Shown here piece by piece: positions 24,189-34,134 of a DNA stretch of 64,000 nt (its first letter is position 1; each line of letters opens with the position of its first letter). Location: positions 207,332 through 271,331 of the forward strand of contig JAIYAX010000006.1 in the NCBI GenBank assembly GCA_027488815.1. The letters run 5' to 3'. This DNA is from Cytophagaceae bacterium. Its GTDB lineage: Bacteria; Bacteroidota; Bacteroidia; Cytophagales; JAIYAX01. The translations under genes and the position numbers were made by a program. The notes under the pieces are model-generated. The model was not told the origin of the DNA. It worked only from the letters and a program-made list of their open reading frames with translations, and made no database searches.

Positions 24189-25661
24189 ATGAATCTTTCC
24201 TCCGATAAGTTTCTCTTTGAAGCATTAACCTACGACGATGTATTACTGCTTCCTGCTTATTCGGAAGTACTTCCACGAGACACCCAAACAACTACTCGCC
24301 TCACCCGCAACATCTATCTGAATATTCCTCTGGTATCTGCCGCTATGGATACAGTGACAGAGTATGAGTTGGCCATATCAATGGCTCATGAGGGTGGAAT
24401 AGGATTCATTCATAAAAACATGAGCATCGAGCGGCAGGCCGATCAGGTAAGAAGGGTGAAACGCAGCGAAAGCGGTATGATCCTGGACCCTGTAACCCTG
24501 GACGTCAACAGCACCCTGGCCGATGCAATCAAAATCATGCGTGATTTCAAAGTGGGTGGTATACCTGTGGTGGATAAAAATGGGATTTTGGCCGGAATCA
24601 TCACCAATCGTGACATACGATTTGAAAAGAATATGAAGCGTCCGGTTGCCGAAATCATGACCAGCGAAAATCTGATCACTGCAAGGGAAAAAATCTCATT
24701 GGAGGAGGCTGAAGGGATTTTACAAGAGTACAAGATCGAAAAACTGCCCATCATTGATGCCAGTCGTAAGCTGGTTGGACTGGTTACCTACAAGGACATT
24801 CTCAAAAAGAAAAACCGACCGATGGCCTGCAAAGATGAATTTGGCAGGTTAAGGGTTGGTGCAGCGGTTGGGGTCACTCCTGATCTATATGCCCGAATCG
24901 AGGCACTTAAAGCTGCCGGTGTGGATGTGGTGAGCGTTGATACGGCTCACGGACATTCAAAAGGTGTAATTGAAGCTACCAAAGAGGTAAAAAAACGCTT
25001 TCCTCAACTTGAATTAATCGTTGGTAATGTGGCCTCTTATGAAGGTGCATTGGCTTTGGCTGATGCCGGTGCCGATGCAGTTAAAGTCGGTGTGGGTCCG
25101 GGTAGTATTTGCACCACCAGGATCATTGCCGGCGTGGGCATGCCTCAACTTAGTGCTGTAATGGAAGCCTATCGTGCTCTCCAAAAACGTGAGATCCCCA
25201 TCATTGCGGACGGAGGCATTCGTTTCAGTGGAGATTTAGTGAAAGCGCTTGCAGCAGGGGCAGATTCGGTGATGATCGGTTCACTTTTGGCAGGCACAGA
25301 AGAGGGCCCCGGAGAAGTCATTTTATTTGAAGGTCGTAAATTCAAATCTTACAGAGGAATGGGCAGCCTTGAGGCCATGGAAGATGGTTCTAAAGACCGG
25401 TATTTTCAGGATGCTGAAGATGATATTAAAAAACTTGTACCGGAGGGAATTGTCGGGAGGGTTCCATTTAAAGGCAAAGTAGCTGAAGTACTTTATCAGC
25501 TTACCGGTGGCTTAAAAGCAGGCATGGGTTACTGCGGGGCTGCTGACATTGAGTCGCTTAAAAAAGCAAGATTTGTAAAAATCACCAATGCGGGTATGAT
25601 TGAAAGTCACCCGCATGATGTGCAAGTGACCCGAGAGGCACCAAATTACAGTCGAAAGTAG
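24189..25661 (+). CDS. guaB: Inosine-5'-monophosphate dehydrogenase
   Basis: This 490-residue enzyme makes XMP from IMP with NAD, the first committed step to GMP. The TIM barrel is interrupted by two CBS domains at about residues 95-210. The catalytic loop [12 protein letters not shown] puts the active-site cysteine at residue 308, and the flap region [11 protein letters not shown] and the phosphate-binding block [10 protein letters not shown] are intact. It opens a plus-strand run; the phosphatase gene follows 5 bases later, so the two are probably co-transcribed. There is no hint of unusual length or missing residues. Confidence 0.98.
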   Translation: MNLSSDKFLFEALTYDDVLLLPAYSEVLPRDTQTTTRLTRNIYLNIPLVSAAMDTVTEYELAISMAHEGGIGFIHKNMSIERQADQVRRVKRSESGMILDPVTLDVNSTLADAIKIMRDFKVGGIPVVDKNGILAGIITNRDIRFEKNMKRPVAEIMTSENLITAREKISLEEAEGILQEYKIEKLPIIDASRKLVGLVTYKDILKKKNRPMACKDEFGRLRVGAAVGVTPDLYARIEALKAAGVDVVSVDTAHGHSKGVIEATKEVKKRFPQLELIVGNVASYEGALALADAGADAVKVGVGPGSICTTRIIAGVGMPQLSAVMEAYRALQKREIPIIADGGIRFSGDLVKALAAGADSVMIGSLLAGTEEGPGEVILFEGRKFKSYRGMGSLEAMEDGSKDRYFQDAEDDIKKLVPEGIVGRVPFKGKVAEVLYQLTGGLKAGMGYCGAADIESLKKARFVKITNAGMIESHPHDVQVTREAPNYSRK

Positions 25662-25666
25662 AAAAA

Positions 25667-27730
25667 GTGATCCGAAGTGGCTTATTGCCCGTCTTATCTG
25701 AGCAGCTCAGGGAACGATTGCTGATCGCCTGGTGCTTTTTCTCAGCCCTTCTGTTTATTGCATTTGATCTTAGCCGTTTCGAAGGTTTGTTCAGCCAACA
25801 GAGCATAGGTCTGGGAAACTTTGAGAAAAACCTTTTGCTCGTACAGTTTGAGCTATCCTGTTTTTTACTATTCAGGGAGCTACAACACCGCTCTGCTTCC
25901 CTCAGTTTTCTGGAGCAGATTCAAAAGGTATTTTCAAATGCTCTCTTTGTCTTGTTGCTTGCCCTGATCATTAAAACCTTTCTGTTTTTGAATAACCGTG
26001 GAGGCAATATGGATGCCATCCATCTGGTCCTTGATCTTATCTTTTTTGCTGCAGTTTGTCTGTTCCTGTTCAGCAGTTTTTTTACCTGGAAGCGGCTAAT
26101 CTCCTATCAAAAAACAAGGTCTGTTGCAAGGTTCTGGAGCGTGTTCGAATGGATGATTCTTTTCGCCATTTTTTTCCAACTGCTTGACTTTCATTTTTTT
26201 GACAACACCTTTCTCCTAGCAATTGGCGCCATTTCAAGTCTTGGTCTGTTGCTAAGCTTTAATCTCAAATGGGTTGCTTATCTCAACCTGGTTCAAAAAG
26301 GCCAAAGCCTGCTCCTTATCCTTACTGCGGCGGCATGTACCCTATTTATGTACAGCGAGTTAAGCACTCTCAGTTCAACTCGATTTTTCAAAACAATTGA
26401 TCTTTCCGGAAATCTGGTCGTGTTCAGCCTGTTTGTCTTTTTCATTTCCTACTCAGTCATTTCTTTGCTGGTGGTTACTTTTAACCTTCCGACATCTTCT
26501 GTATTTGAGCAGAAGTTTGGAGACCTGTTGCTTTTTCAACGAATCAACGAGGTGATTGAGCTGGGTCGTGCCGAAAAAGAAGTGGCCCAAGCCCTGTTGG
26601 AAGGAAGCCAAAGTTCTACGGCGTCTGATGCTGCATGCCTGGATATATTCAGTGATCAGGACTCCGGAATCCATCATTTTGCCACTGGAATTGACGAAGA
26701 TCATTTCCAAAGAATAAAACATGGTCTCTTTTCGACCACCGGGCATGTGGAAAGTCTGTACTTCCAAAACATAAACCTCAAAAAAATACTCAAACAAGAC
26801 GTAAGACAAGGTTTTCTCTCGGCATTGGTCATCCCTTTAAGAACTTCAAGGTCAGATATTGGCCAATTGATCCTGCTTAAAAAAGTAAGTGATGGCTTCG
26901 AAAAAGAAATGGTCGATCTGGTAAAATCATTTACCATCTCCGGAGCTCAATCGATTCACAATACCCGCCTGCTAAATCAGGAAAAAGAGAAGGAAAGGCT
27001 TCAGGCACAAATGGATATGGCAAGCGAGGTGCAAAAGGGCCTTATTCCACTTTCAAGTCTTGAAAACGATTTGTGCAGTGTGGCCGCTGCCTATAAGTCT
27101 GCCTTGGAAATTGGAGGTGACTATTTTGACCTGCAAATGGTCGGTGAAAACCTTGCCTTTGTCATGGGCGATGTTTCAGGAAAAGGGGCTTCAGCAGCTA
27201 TCAACATGGCTCAGATGAAAGGGGTGTTCCAATCACTGATTCTTACCCATCCTGACCCCGCATCTTTTATTGCTTTGGCCAATCAGGCCATTGGAAACTG
27301 TCTCAAAGAGCGGAGTTTCATCACCTTGCTCTATGTGTACCTCTCCGCTCAGGAAAAAAACTTTTGTTTTGCCCGGGCAGGCCACTGTCCGGCGCTTTTT
27401 TACAAAAGTAGAACGGGTGAGTCCAGCTATCTAAACAGCAAGGGCTTAGGGCTGGGTATTATCAAATCAGCAGGATTTTATCAGCATATAGAAACTCCCA
27501 CCATTCCATTTGAAACCAATGATCTCCTGCTCATTTTTACAGATGGTATCGTTGAGGCCCGCAATACACTCTTGGAGGAATTTGGATATGAGCGAATTGA
27601 GGCCTTTCTGGTCAAACATGTGGCCTATTCTGTACAGGAAATCTGTCGATTATTGCAGGAAGAAGTTCAACAATTCACCGGTGGCCATTGGGATGATGAC
27701 TATGCCATTGCTATTTTCAGATTCAAATAA
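25667..27730 (+). CDS. Membrane-anchored SpoIIE-type serine phosphatase
   Basis: The 687-residue product begins with a GTG at 25667, only 5 bases after the guaB stop. Roughly residues 20-275 hold several transmembrane segments. A GAF-like segment follows (about 285-430), then a short coiled piece and a PP2C/SpoIIE phosphatase domain from about 450 (EVQKGLIP, IGGDYFDL, DVSGKGASAAINMAQMK, TDGIVEARN, HWDDDYAI). The metal-binding aspartates of the family are present. Such RsbU-type phosphatases dephosphorylate an anti-anti-sigma STAS protein. The next two genes encode exactly a STAS protein and an RsbW-like kinase, so this is the input and phosphatase part of a partner-switching module. Confidence 0.92.
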   Translation: MIRSGLLPVLSEQLRERLLIAWCFFSALLFIAFDLSRFEGLFSQQSIGLGNFEKNLLLVQFELSCFLLFRELQHRSASLSFLEQIQKVFSNALFVLLLALIIKTFLFLNNRGGNMDAIHLVLDLIFFAAVCLFLFSSFFTWKRLISYQKTRSVARFWSVFEWMILFAIFFQLLDFHFFDNTFLLAIGAISSLGLLLSFNLKWVAYLNLVQKGQSLLLILTAAACTLFMYSELSTLSSTRFFKTIDLSGNLVVFSLFVFFISYSVISLLVVTFNLPTSSVFEQKFGDLLLFQRINEVIELGRAEKEVAQALLEGSQSSTASDAACLDIFSDQDSGIHHFATGIDEDHFQRIKHGLFSTTGHVESLYFQNINLKKILKQDVRQGFLSALVIPLRTSRSDIGQLILLKKVSDGFEKEMVDLVKSFTISGAQSIHNTRLLNQEKEKERLQAQMDMASEVQKGLIPLSSLENDLCSVAAAYKSALEIGGDYFDLQMVGENLAFVMGDVSGKGASAAINMAQMKGVFQSLILTHPDPASFIALANQAIGNCLKERSFITLLYVYLSAQEKNFCFARAGHCPALFYKSRTGESSYLNSKGLGLGIIKSAGFYQHIETPTIPFETNDLLLIFTDGIVEARNTLLEEFGYERIEAFLVKHVAYSVQEICRLLQEEVQQFTGGHWDDDYAIAIFRFK

Positions 27731-27762
27731 GTAACTTTCGAGCTATCGATCCGTTTAAGCCC

Positions 27763-28095
27763 ATGCAAATCAATCAAAGCAAAGAAGGAAATACCATCGT
27801 ATTGCAGCTTGCTGGAGATCTTGATGCATCCTCCGCCATTTATTTGGATGAAGAATTGGAAAAAGTTTTAGCCATGCCTGTTCAACGTATTTTTATTGAT
27901 TTTGAGGCACTTCAATACATTTCATCAACTGGTCTTGGTGTTTTCGTATCCTATATGGACCGATTAAAAGAGCGTCAAGTTCAAATGGTCTTATACGGCA
28001 TGTCAGCCAAAGTGCATCATGTTTTTTCTATTCTGGGCATTGACAAATTGCTCACCATCGTACCCACCAAAGATGCCGCTGCACAGATTATCTGA
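27763..28095 (+). CDS. STAS-domain anti-anti-sigma factor
   Basis: This 110-residue protein is a single STAS domain of the SpoIIAA/RsbV type. The phosphorylatable region is at residues 53-59 (ISSTGLG), where serine or threonine 54-56 is the expected target; the usual aspartate before it is replaced by serine. In the family the unphosphorylated form binds the kinase and frees its partner. The stop overlaps the start of the kinase gene by one base (TGATG), so the two are made together. Confidence 0.9.
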   Translation: MQINQSKEGNTIVLQLAGDLDASSAIYLDEELEKVLAMPVQRIFIDFEALQYISSTGLGVFVSYMDRLKERQVQMVLYGMSAKVHHVFSILGIDKLLTIVPTKDAAAQII

Positions 28096-28508
28096 TGATC
28101 AATTACTCCATCAAAACCACCTGTAAAAAAGAAAATCTCAAGCAGATCAGGGTTTTTGTTGGGGAGAAACTTCAGGAACTTGGTGTGAAGGAACCTGAGA
28201 GCGACTTAATGATACTTGCGGTTGATGAGGTGTGTGCAAACCTGATCATTCACTCCAACAAAAACAATAATCAACCTCTGGAGGTCAATATTATCCCTCA
28301 AAAAGAAGGAGTGGCCTTTGAAATCAAAGATCAGGGTAAGTATTTTGATTACAGTCTCTACGAGCCGCCCCAAATTGAAGACATCAGAAGAGAGCAGCGA
28401 AAAGGCGGTCTGGGTATGCTTTTGGTCAGAAAAATCATGGATCATATTCATTACGAGACCCATTCCGACTTCAATTCCTGCCATTTATTCAAGAAGGTAG
28501 CTTTCTAA
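28095..28508 (+). CDS. RsbW-like anti-sigma kinase
   Basis: The 137-residue product is a GHKL ATPase with an N-box (DEVCANLIIHSNKN), a G1 region (FEIKDQGKYFD) and a G2-like loop (RKGGLGMLLVRKIMD). It resembles RsbW/SpoIIAB serine kinases that phosphorylate the STAS partner and bind a sigma factor or another regulator. No sigma-factor gene lies next to it, so its final target is unknown; in Bacteroidota such modules may control outputs other than sigma factors. A terminator follows at 28534. Confidence 0.88.
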   Translation: MINYSIKTTCKKENLKQIRVFVGEKLQELGVKEPESDLMILAVDEVCANLIIHSNKNNNQPLEVNIIPQKEGVAFEIKDQGKYFDYSLYEPPQIEDIRREQRKGGLGMLLVRKIMDHIHYETHSDFNSCHLFKKVAF

Positions 28509-28533
28509 TACATTTTTACACTAATCTAGTTGA

Positions 28534-28566
28534 GGCCATACCGAAAAAGCATGGCCATTTTTTTTT
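28534..28566 (+). terminator. Terminator of the guaB and partner-switching operon
   Basis: GGCCAT (28534-28539) and ATGGCC (28551-28556) form a 6-bp stem with an 11-nt loop, followed by A and nine T residues. It lies 26 bases after the kinase stop and separates this operon from the folding-factor operon. Confidence 0.75.
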
Positions 28567-28630
28567 AAACTTGCAGCCGTTTAAAATAAGTCTATTGTTC
28601 TCTACTCCATTATCTTTCTGAAGTTCGTCC

Positions 28631-30943
28631 ATGATGTACACACAGCGCTTAGCCTACCTGATAACCATTATCACATCTGCCGGTATAGTTGTTTCTTGTG
28701 CCCCTAAAGTTGCCAAAACGCCTGAGAAGGCTCCTCCGGCAGTTTTGTTTGAAACAGGCTCAACTAAAACGACGGTTGATGACTTTCTTTATGTTTATGA
28801 AAAAAATAATGCAAAGTCTGAGCAGGCCTTCAGCAACAGCAGTTTGAGAGAATACCTGGATTTATACATCAACTTCAGGCTGAAAGTACAGGAAGCCGAA
28901 GCCATGAAACTTGATACCTCTGCGGCTTTCCGGGCCGAATTTGAAGGTTATCGTAAGCAATTGGCTCAGCCCTACCTAACAGAGAAAAAAGTAACCGATG
29001 CGCTCGTACAAGAAGCCTTCGCCCGTCAACAAGAGGAAGTCAGCATTAGCCACATCCTCATTCTTTGCCAACCTGATGCAGAGCCCAAGGACACCTTATT
29101 GGCCTACAACAGGGGCTTGAACGTGCTCAAACTTGCCCTTAAAAATGAGTCCTTTGAGAATTTGGCTAAAGAATATTCAGAAGACAAATCCGCATCATTC
29201 AACGGTGGAAATCTTGGGTATTTCTCAGCCTTTGATATGATCTATCCTTTTGAGTCAGCCGCCTATGCCATGAAACCCGGAGATCTTTCTGGTCCAATTC
29301 GCACACGGTTTGGATATCATGTACTTAAGATGAACGGACGCAGACCCTCAAGAGGCAAAGTAAGAGTAGCGCATATTTTAGTTCGTGCAACAGCAGGTAT
29401 GCCGGCTGAAGACTCATTGGCCGCTTTACGCAAGGCTGAAGAAATACACAGTCGCCTCCTCAAAGGTGAAGGCTGGAATCAAATGTGTACCCAGTTTTCT
29501 GAAGACCTTGACAGTCGTGAACGTGGCGGAGAGCTTCGTGTATTTGCTTCAGGAACAGGGGTACCTACTTTTGAAGATGCAGCTTTTGCTCTTGAGAAAC
29601 CCGAAGACATCAGTAAACCCATTTATTCCCCCTATGGCTGGCACATCATCAGGCTGCTGGAAAAGATAAAAAATGAAAGCTTCCAGGAGGCAGAAAGTAA
29701 CTTAAAAACAAGAATTGCACGGGATCCCAGGTCGGAGCAAAGCAAAATCGTGCTGATCGAGCGGTTGAAAAGGGAAAACGGATTTAAAGAAAATAAGGCA
29801 ACCCTTGACTACCTGGTAAGCCTTGCTGACTCCAGCCTATTCGAAGGAAATTTCAACTTTAACCCACAGGATAAAATGATCAAAAATGAGCTGCTACTTA
29901 TCGGCAATCGCTCAATCCCTGGAACTGATTTTCTGACCTATACTCAGGGCAAAAAACGCTACACTCAAAATGTTTCTCCAGGCCACTATATGCGACTACT
30001 CTATCAGACTTATGCTGAGGAGCAGGTACTGGCGTATGAAGAAAGCTCCCTGGCTGATAAGCACAAAGACTACAGAATGGTGGTGAAAGAATACCGTGAG
30101 GGTTTATTGCTGTTCCAGTTGATGGAAGAAAACGTTTGGAATAAGGCACAAAAAGACACAGTAGGTTTGAAAGCCTTCTTTGAGCAACAATCCGGTCAAT
30201 ACCGATGGGAGAGCAGAGCCCAGGTTGTGATGCTGGAAAGCTCCAATGAGGAAGTGATGAAAAAATCCATCCAGCTTCTAAACGAACCTCGCTACCCAAG
30301 CAAAGAGCCACCTGTGCAAGATGTAAGCTTTACGCTTAACAGTAGTGCCCTAAGTTCTCAGGACAGCCTACGCCTTAGAACCTATGTCAGAGCCTTTGTT
30401 TCGAATGCTGCTTTGCAACTGGAGGTAACCGGATTTGCAGGAAAAAAAGAGAAAGCAAGCAAAGGCAGAAACCTTGGGCTTGATCGGGCAAATGAAGTGA
30501 TCAATGTGCTTAGATTTTATGGGATACCTGTTGATAGGATGACGGCTACGGCTCCTGTGTTGAAAAAAGGTCAGGCAGAACCCGGCCCTATAGCCAACCT
30601 TAAAGTATACAGCACCTCAAAAAAGGCCATTGAACAATTAGCCAATCAGGCAGATCCTCTTGCTCTTAAAGTAACCGAAGGTAAGTACCAGCAAAAAGAC
30701 TTGGCCCAGCTCAAACAAGTGAATATGGAAAAAGGGGAATACAACTTTTTGGAGAATGGCCGTTATATCCACATCCGAATTTTGGAGGTAGAACCTCCCC
30801 GTTCAAAAACACTCGATGAAGCCCGTGGGCAGGCCATCTCTGACTATCAAAACAAGCTGGATCAGGATTGGATCGCTGAATTGCGAAAGAAATATCCGGT
30901 GAAGATTAGCGAGCTAGAGTTTCAAAAACTGGTGAAAAAATAG
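28631..30943 (+). CDS. Large PpiC-type prolyl isomerase lipoprotein
   Basis: The 770-residue product has a lipoprotein signal with lipobox VVSC at about residues 20-23. Two parvulin (PpiC) domains begin near residues 139 (SHILILCQ) and 247 (VAHILVRA), each with the conserved GGNLG or GGELR and the FGYH or YGWH end motifs. After a long helical segment, residues 580-650 (LRTYVRAFVSNAALQLEVTG, then RANEVINVLRFYGIPVDRM) look like an OmpA-type peptidoglycan-binding fold, without the full motif. It should help fold outer-membrane or secreted proteins in the periplasm. It heads an operon with two more SurA-like proteins. Start at the ATG at 28631. Confidence 0.88.
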   Translation: MMYTQRLAYLITIITSAGIVVSCAPKVAKTPEKAPPAVLFETGSTKTTVDDFLYVYEKNNAKSEQAFSNSSLREYLDLYINFRLKVQEAEAMKLDTSAAFRAEFEGYRKQLAQPYLTEKKVTDALVQEAFARQQEEVSISHILILCQPDAEPKDTLLAYNRGLNVLKLALKNESFENLAKEYSEDKSASFNGGNLGYFSAFDMIYPFESAAYAMKPGDLSGPIRTRFGYHVLKMNGRRPSRGKVRVAHILVRATAGMPAEDSLAALRKAEEIHSRLLKGEGWNQMCTQFSEDLDSRERGGELRVFASGTGVPTFEDAAFALEKPEDISKPIYSPYGWHIIRLLEKIKNESFQEAESNLKTRIARDPRSEQSKIVLIERLKRENGFKENKATLDYLVSLADSSLFEGNFNFNPQDKMIKNELLLIGNRSIPGTDFLTYTQGKKRYTQNVSPGHYMRLLYQTYAEEQVLAYEESSLADKHKDYRMVVKEYREGLLLFQLMEENVWNKAQKDTVGLKAFFEQQSGQYRWESRAQVVMLESSNEEVMKKSIQLLNEPRYPSKEPPVQDVSFTLNSSALSSQDSLRLRTYVRAFVSNAALQLEVTGFAGKKEKASKGRNLGLDRANEVINVLRFYGIPVDRMTATAPVLKKGQAEPGPIANLKVYSTSKKAIEQLANQADPLALKVTEGKYQQKDLAQLKQVNMEKGEYNFLENGRYIHIRILEVEPPRSKTLDEARGQAISDYQNKLDQDWIAELRKKYPVKISELEFQKLVKK

Positions 30944-30945
30944 AA

Positions 30946-31833
30946 TTGAAGGGCCCTGTTGTCGTATTCTTTCTTACCGGATGTTTGATTTCGGGAGCTT
31001 TGCTCAGCAGTTGCTCTGAAAAAACAGGGACAGAAGCCATAGAATCTGCACCTACCGGAGAGAAAGCACTAGCTAGAGTTGGGGAAAAGTATTTATATGC
31101 CAGCGACATCAGCAGCCTTTTGCAAACAGCTGAAAACCCATCCGATAGTGTTCAAAAGGTAAAACTTTTTGTAAGTACTTGGGTAAAACAACAATTGCTT
31201 ATCAACGAGGCAGAGGCAACCCTTAAACCGGAAGAGACTGAAATCCAGCTAAAACTCCAGAAGTATAAGTATGATCTCATGCTATATGAGTTGCAGAAGC
31301 TTGAAATTCAAAACAAGTTGAATACGCAGGTCGATGACCAGGAGATAGAGGAGTTCTACAAAAAGCATAAAGCCGACTTTGAATTGAAAACCCCAATCGT
31401 CAGAGGGTATTTTTTAAAGCTGCCGCTCAACTCGCCCAAATTGCCTAAAGTCACGCAATGGTTGAACAATCCGGTGCCAAAGAATAAAGAAGACTTACTA
31501 AGGTACTGCAACCAATTTGCCACATCTTACAGCTTGGACGACTCACTATGGATCGATTTTGAAGAAATGGTGGCCAACACCCCTTTTGGCAATCTTATTA
31601 ACAAAGCAGCGTTGTTAAAAAGCAATCGGTTGGAGAGCAACCAGGATAGTGACTTTCACTATTTCATTCGGGTGCTGGAGTATCGTCTGGCTCAGGATGT
31701 TGCCCCATTGGAGTTTGCAAGAGATCGAATTATCAAAAGCATCGTCAACCGTCGTAAACTGGATGTGTTGAATGCAATGGAAGAACGAATTTATAAGTCC
31801 GCAAAAGAGAAAAATGGTTTTGAGGTCTATTAA
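30946..31833 (+). CDS. SurA N-domain-like periplasmic lipoprotein
   Basis: This 295-residue protein starts with TTG at 30946, 2 bases after the previous stop; no suitable ATG exists before the signal sequence. The signal ends in a lipobox-like LLSSC near residue 23. The rest is helical with the SurA/PpiC N-domain look (VGEKYLYASDISSLLQ, VSTWVKQQLLINEAE, QVDDQEIEEFYKKH) but has no clear parvulin catalytic domain. It is probably a chaperone without isomerase activity. Its end overlaps surA by 20 bases. Confidence 0.72.
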   Translation: MKGPVVVFFLTGCLISGALLSSCSEKTGTEAIESAPTGEKALARVGEKYLYASDISSLLQTAENPSDSVQKVKLFVSTWVKQQLLINEAEATLKPEETEIQLKLQKYKYDLMLYELQKLEIQNKLNTQVDDQEIEEFYKKHKADFELKTPIVRGYFLKLPLNSPKLPKVTQWLNNPVPKNKEDLLRYCNQFATSYSLDDSLWIDFEEMVANTPFGNLINKAALLKSNRLESNQDSDFHYFIRVLEYRLAQDVAPLEFARDRIIKSIVNRRKLDVLNAMEERIYKSAKEKNGFEVY

Positions 31834-33172
31834 AATATTTCTAGTGCTGACACTTCTAATGCTGGTCAGCAACACCACTTGCCTGGCACAGGGAGAAGGT
31901 CTATTGCTGGAGGAGATCATCGCTAGAGTGGATAACAGGATCATCCTGAAATCAGAATTTGACTTCAGGCTTTATCAGTTTAAGTCCGAAGCCTTTCAAC
32001 AGGAAGATGCTGATTCAAAATGTAAAGTGCTGGAAAGCATGCTGGTTGAGAAACTCATGTTAGCCAAAGCGGACATCGACTCCATAGTTGTGGAGGAGTC
32101 TCAGGTTGACGCCAATCTGGAGCAAAGAATGCAGTATTTTATTCAACAGTTTGGTTCCACAAAAAAACTAGAGGCAGCCTATGGCAAGTCCGTACAGGAT
32201 CTGAAAACAGAGCTTAGACCTCAGATCAAAGAGCAGCTTGTTTCCAAAAAAATGCAGGATGATATTACAGCAAAGGTTAAAATTACCCCTGCGGAAATCA
32301 GAAAGTTTTTCAACGAAATTCCACAGGATAGCCTGCCTTTTTTCCCGGCTGAGGTTGAAGTAGCACAAATTGTAAAGTATGCCCCTGTAAGCAAGTCTCA
32401 GCGAACCGAAGCAAAACGCAAGCTTGAGGAAATTAAAGAAAAGGTTCTCAGTGGCCAGTCTTTTGAAGAGTTGGCAAAAATTTACTCGGAAGATCTGGGG
32501 TCTAGAAAAGCCGGCGGCGAACTAGATTTTAGAAAGAGGGGTGAACTTGTCCCAGAATATGAAGCTGCTGCTACGAAACTTAAGCCGGGTGACATGTCCG
32601 AAGTAGTGGAAAGTCAATTTGGATTTCACTTGATCCAGCTCATTGCCCGCAGGGGAAACGAATTTAACTCGAGACATATCCTCATCAAACCCAATTCAAG
32701 TGATTTGGATGTGGGTGAAGCGATACAATTTCTTGACAGCCTTCGCAACCTGATTCTGGCCGACAGCATTGCATTTGAAAAAGCAGCCCGAAAATATTCT
32801 GACGACAAAATCACGTCTGCCAACGGTGGATTTTTCTTCGACCGGGAGTCCAACATCAACCGGTTGGCACTGGATGCTTTGGAGTCAGGCATCTTTTTCG
32901 CCATTGACACCATGCAACCCGGTGATATTTCAATGCCTGTTCCGTTTAGGACAGCAGATGAAAAAGAAGCTGCCAGATTGATCTTTTACAAATTGAAAGT
33001 GCCTCCTCATCAAGCCAATATGATGGATGACTATGTGAAAATCTACAATGCCGCTTTGGCAGATAAAAAAGCAGACACTGTTGACAAATGGTTCAACAGG
33101 ATCAAGAAAGACGTGTTCATCTCCGTAAGCGAAGAGCTCAAAGATTGTCAAATACTTAATGATCAACCATGA
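31814..33172 (+). CDS. surA: SurA-type periplasmic peptidyl-prolyl isomerase
   Basis: From the ATG at 31814, which begins the signal peptide MVLRSIKIFLVLTLLMLVSN (cleavage after LAQ), the product has 452 residues. An N-terminal helical chaperone domain (IIARVDNRIILKSEFDFRLY, typical of SurA) is followed by two parvulin segments, the first at about 175-275 (SFEELAKIYSEDLGSRKAGG, FGFHLIQL) and the second after SRHILIKPN. SurA escorts outer-membrane beta-barrel proteins. The upstream in-frame ATG at 31772 lies inside the previous gene and before the signal peptide, so it is rejected. The stop overlaps the MoxR start (ATGA). Confidence 0.92.
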   Translation: MVLRSIKIFLVLTLLMLVSNTTCLAQGEGLLLEEIIARVDNRIILKSEFDFRLYQFKSEAFQQEDADSKCKVLESMLVEKLMLAKADIDSIVVEESQVDANLEQRMQYFIQQFGSTKKLEAAYGKSVQDLKTELRPQIKEQLVSKKMQDDITAKVKITPAEIRKFFNEIPQDSLPFFPAEVEVAQIVKYAPVSKSQRTEAKRKLEEIKEKVLSGQSFEELAKIYSEDLGSRKAGGELDFRKRGELVPEYEAAATKLKPGDMSEVVESQFGFHLIQLIARRGNEFNSRHILIKPNSSDLDVGEAIQFLDSLRNLILADSIAFEKAARKYSDDKITSANGGFFFDRESNINRLALDALESGIFFAIDTMQPGDISMPVPFRTADEKEAARLIFYKLKVPPHQANMMDDYVKIYNAALADKKADTVDKWFNRIKKDVFISVSEELKDCQILNDQP

Positions 33173-34134
33173 CCGAGTTTAAAAATGATGTAGAAGCCGC
33201 TGAAAGCTTCAATCAGGCCTTCAAAAACCTGGAAAAGGAAATTCATCGTGTGGTGATCGGACAAGATGAGGTGGTTAAACTCTTGCTCATCAGCATATTT
33301 ACCCAAGGTCACAGCTTACTTGTTGGAGTACCAGGACTTGCCAAGACATTGTTGATCCAGACCATAGCCAAAACGCTTGATTTAAAATTTAACCGAATTC
33401 AGTTTACTCCGGACCTCATGCCTTCCGATATTCTGGGTTCTGAAACATTGGATATCAATCGAAACCTGAAATTTATCCGGGGACCGGTATTTGCCAACAT
33501 CATTCTGGCGGATGAAATCAATCGTACTCCTCCTAAAACTCAGGCCGCCTTGCTGGAAGCCATGCAGGAGTACAGTGTGACCATCGCCGGGGTGCATTAT
33601 CCCCTTGAAAGGCCTTTTTTCGTGTTGGCAACGCAAAACCCAATTGAACAGGAAGGAACATATCCGCTTCCCGAGGCACAGCTGGATCGTTTTATGTTCA
33701 ATATACAGCTAAGCTACCCCAGCCTAAATGCTGAGATTGATATTGTAAAGGCAACCACTTCTGAAAAATTCTATTCCCCGCAAACTTTGCTACATAGCAC
33801 CGAAATACTAGCCTATCAAAATCTGGTGAGAAAAGTGCCCGTAGCTGATCCTGTGGTCGAATATGCAGTTCAGTTGGTGCATCGTACACGGCCACTCGAA
33901 GCCTCTTCCAATCAGCTTGCCAACGATTACCTGGAGTGGGGTGCCGGACCAAGGGCTTCTCAAAACCTTATTTTAGCTGCCAAGTGTCATGCCCTGGTAG
34001 CGGGTAAGTACTCCCCTGACATTGAAGATGTAAAAGCTGTCGCCTTACCGGTGCTCAGACATAGGGTAGTGCGAAATTTTAAAGCAGAAGCGGAAAATAT
34101 TAGTACGGACAGCCTGATCCTAAAGCTGTTGTAA
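33169..34134 (+). CDS. MoxR-family AAA ATPase
   Basis: This 321-residue cytoplasmic ATPase has Walker A GVPGLAKTLLI near residue 49 and Walker B ILADEINRTPPKTQAALLEA near 110, with the MoxR block FFVLATQNPIEQEGTYPLPE. The C-terminal lid (PRASQNLILAAKCHAL) is complete. MoxR proteins act as chaperones that assemble or activate partner proteins, often VWA-domain proteins. No VWA gene is adjacent here; instead it ends the folding-factor operon and overlaps surA by 4 bases. Its stop directly abuts the stop of the convergent Rieske-like gene. Confidence 0.93.
   Translation: MTEFKNDVEAAESFNQAFKNLEKEIHRVVIGQDEVVKLLLISIFTQGHSLLVGVPGLAKTLLIQTIAKTLDLKFNRIQFTPDLMPSDILGSETLDINRNLKFIRGPVFANIILADEINRTPPKTQAALLEAMQEYSVTIAGVHYPLERPFFVLATQNPIEQEGTYPLPEAQLDRFMFNIQLSYPSLNAEIDIVKATTSEKFYSPQTLLHSTEILAYQNLVRKVPVADPVVEYAVQLVHRTRPLEASSNQLANDYLEWGAGPRASQNLILAAKCHALVAGKYSPDIEDVKAVALPVLRHRVVRNFKAEAENISTDSLILKLL

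Noticed and set aside
29898..30311. A 137-residue minus-strand ORF
   Set aside because: It is antisense to the middle of the large PpiC lipoprotein, which has clear domains on the plus strand.
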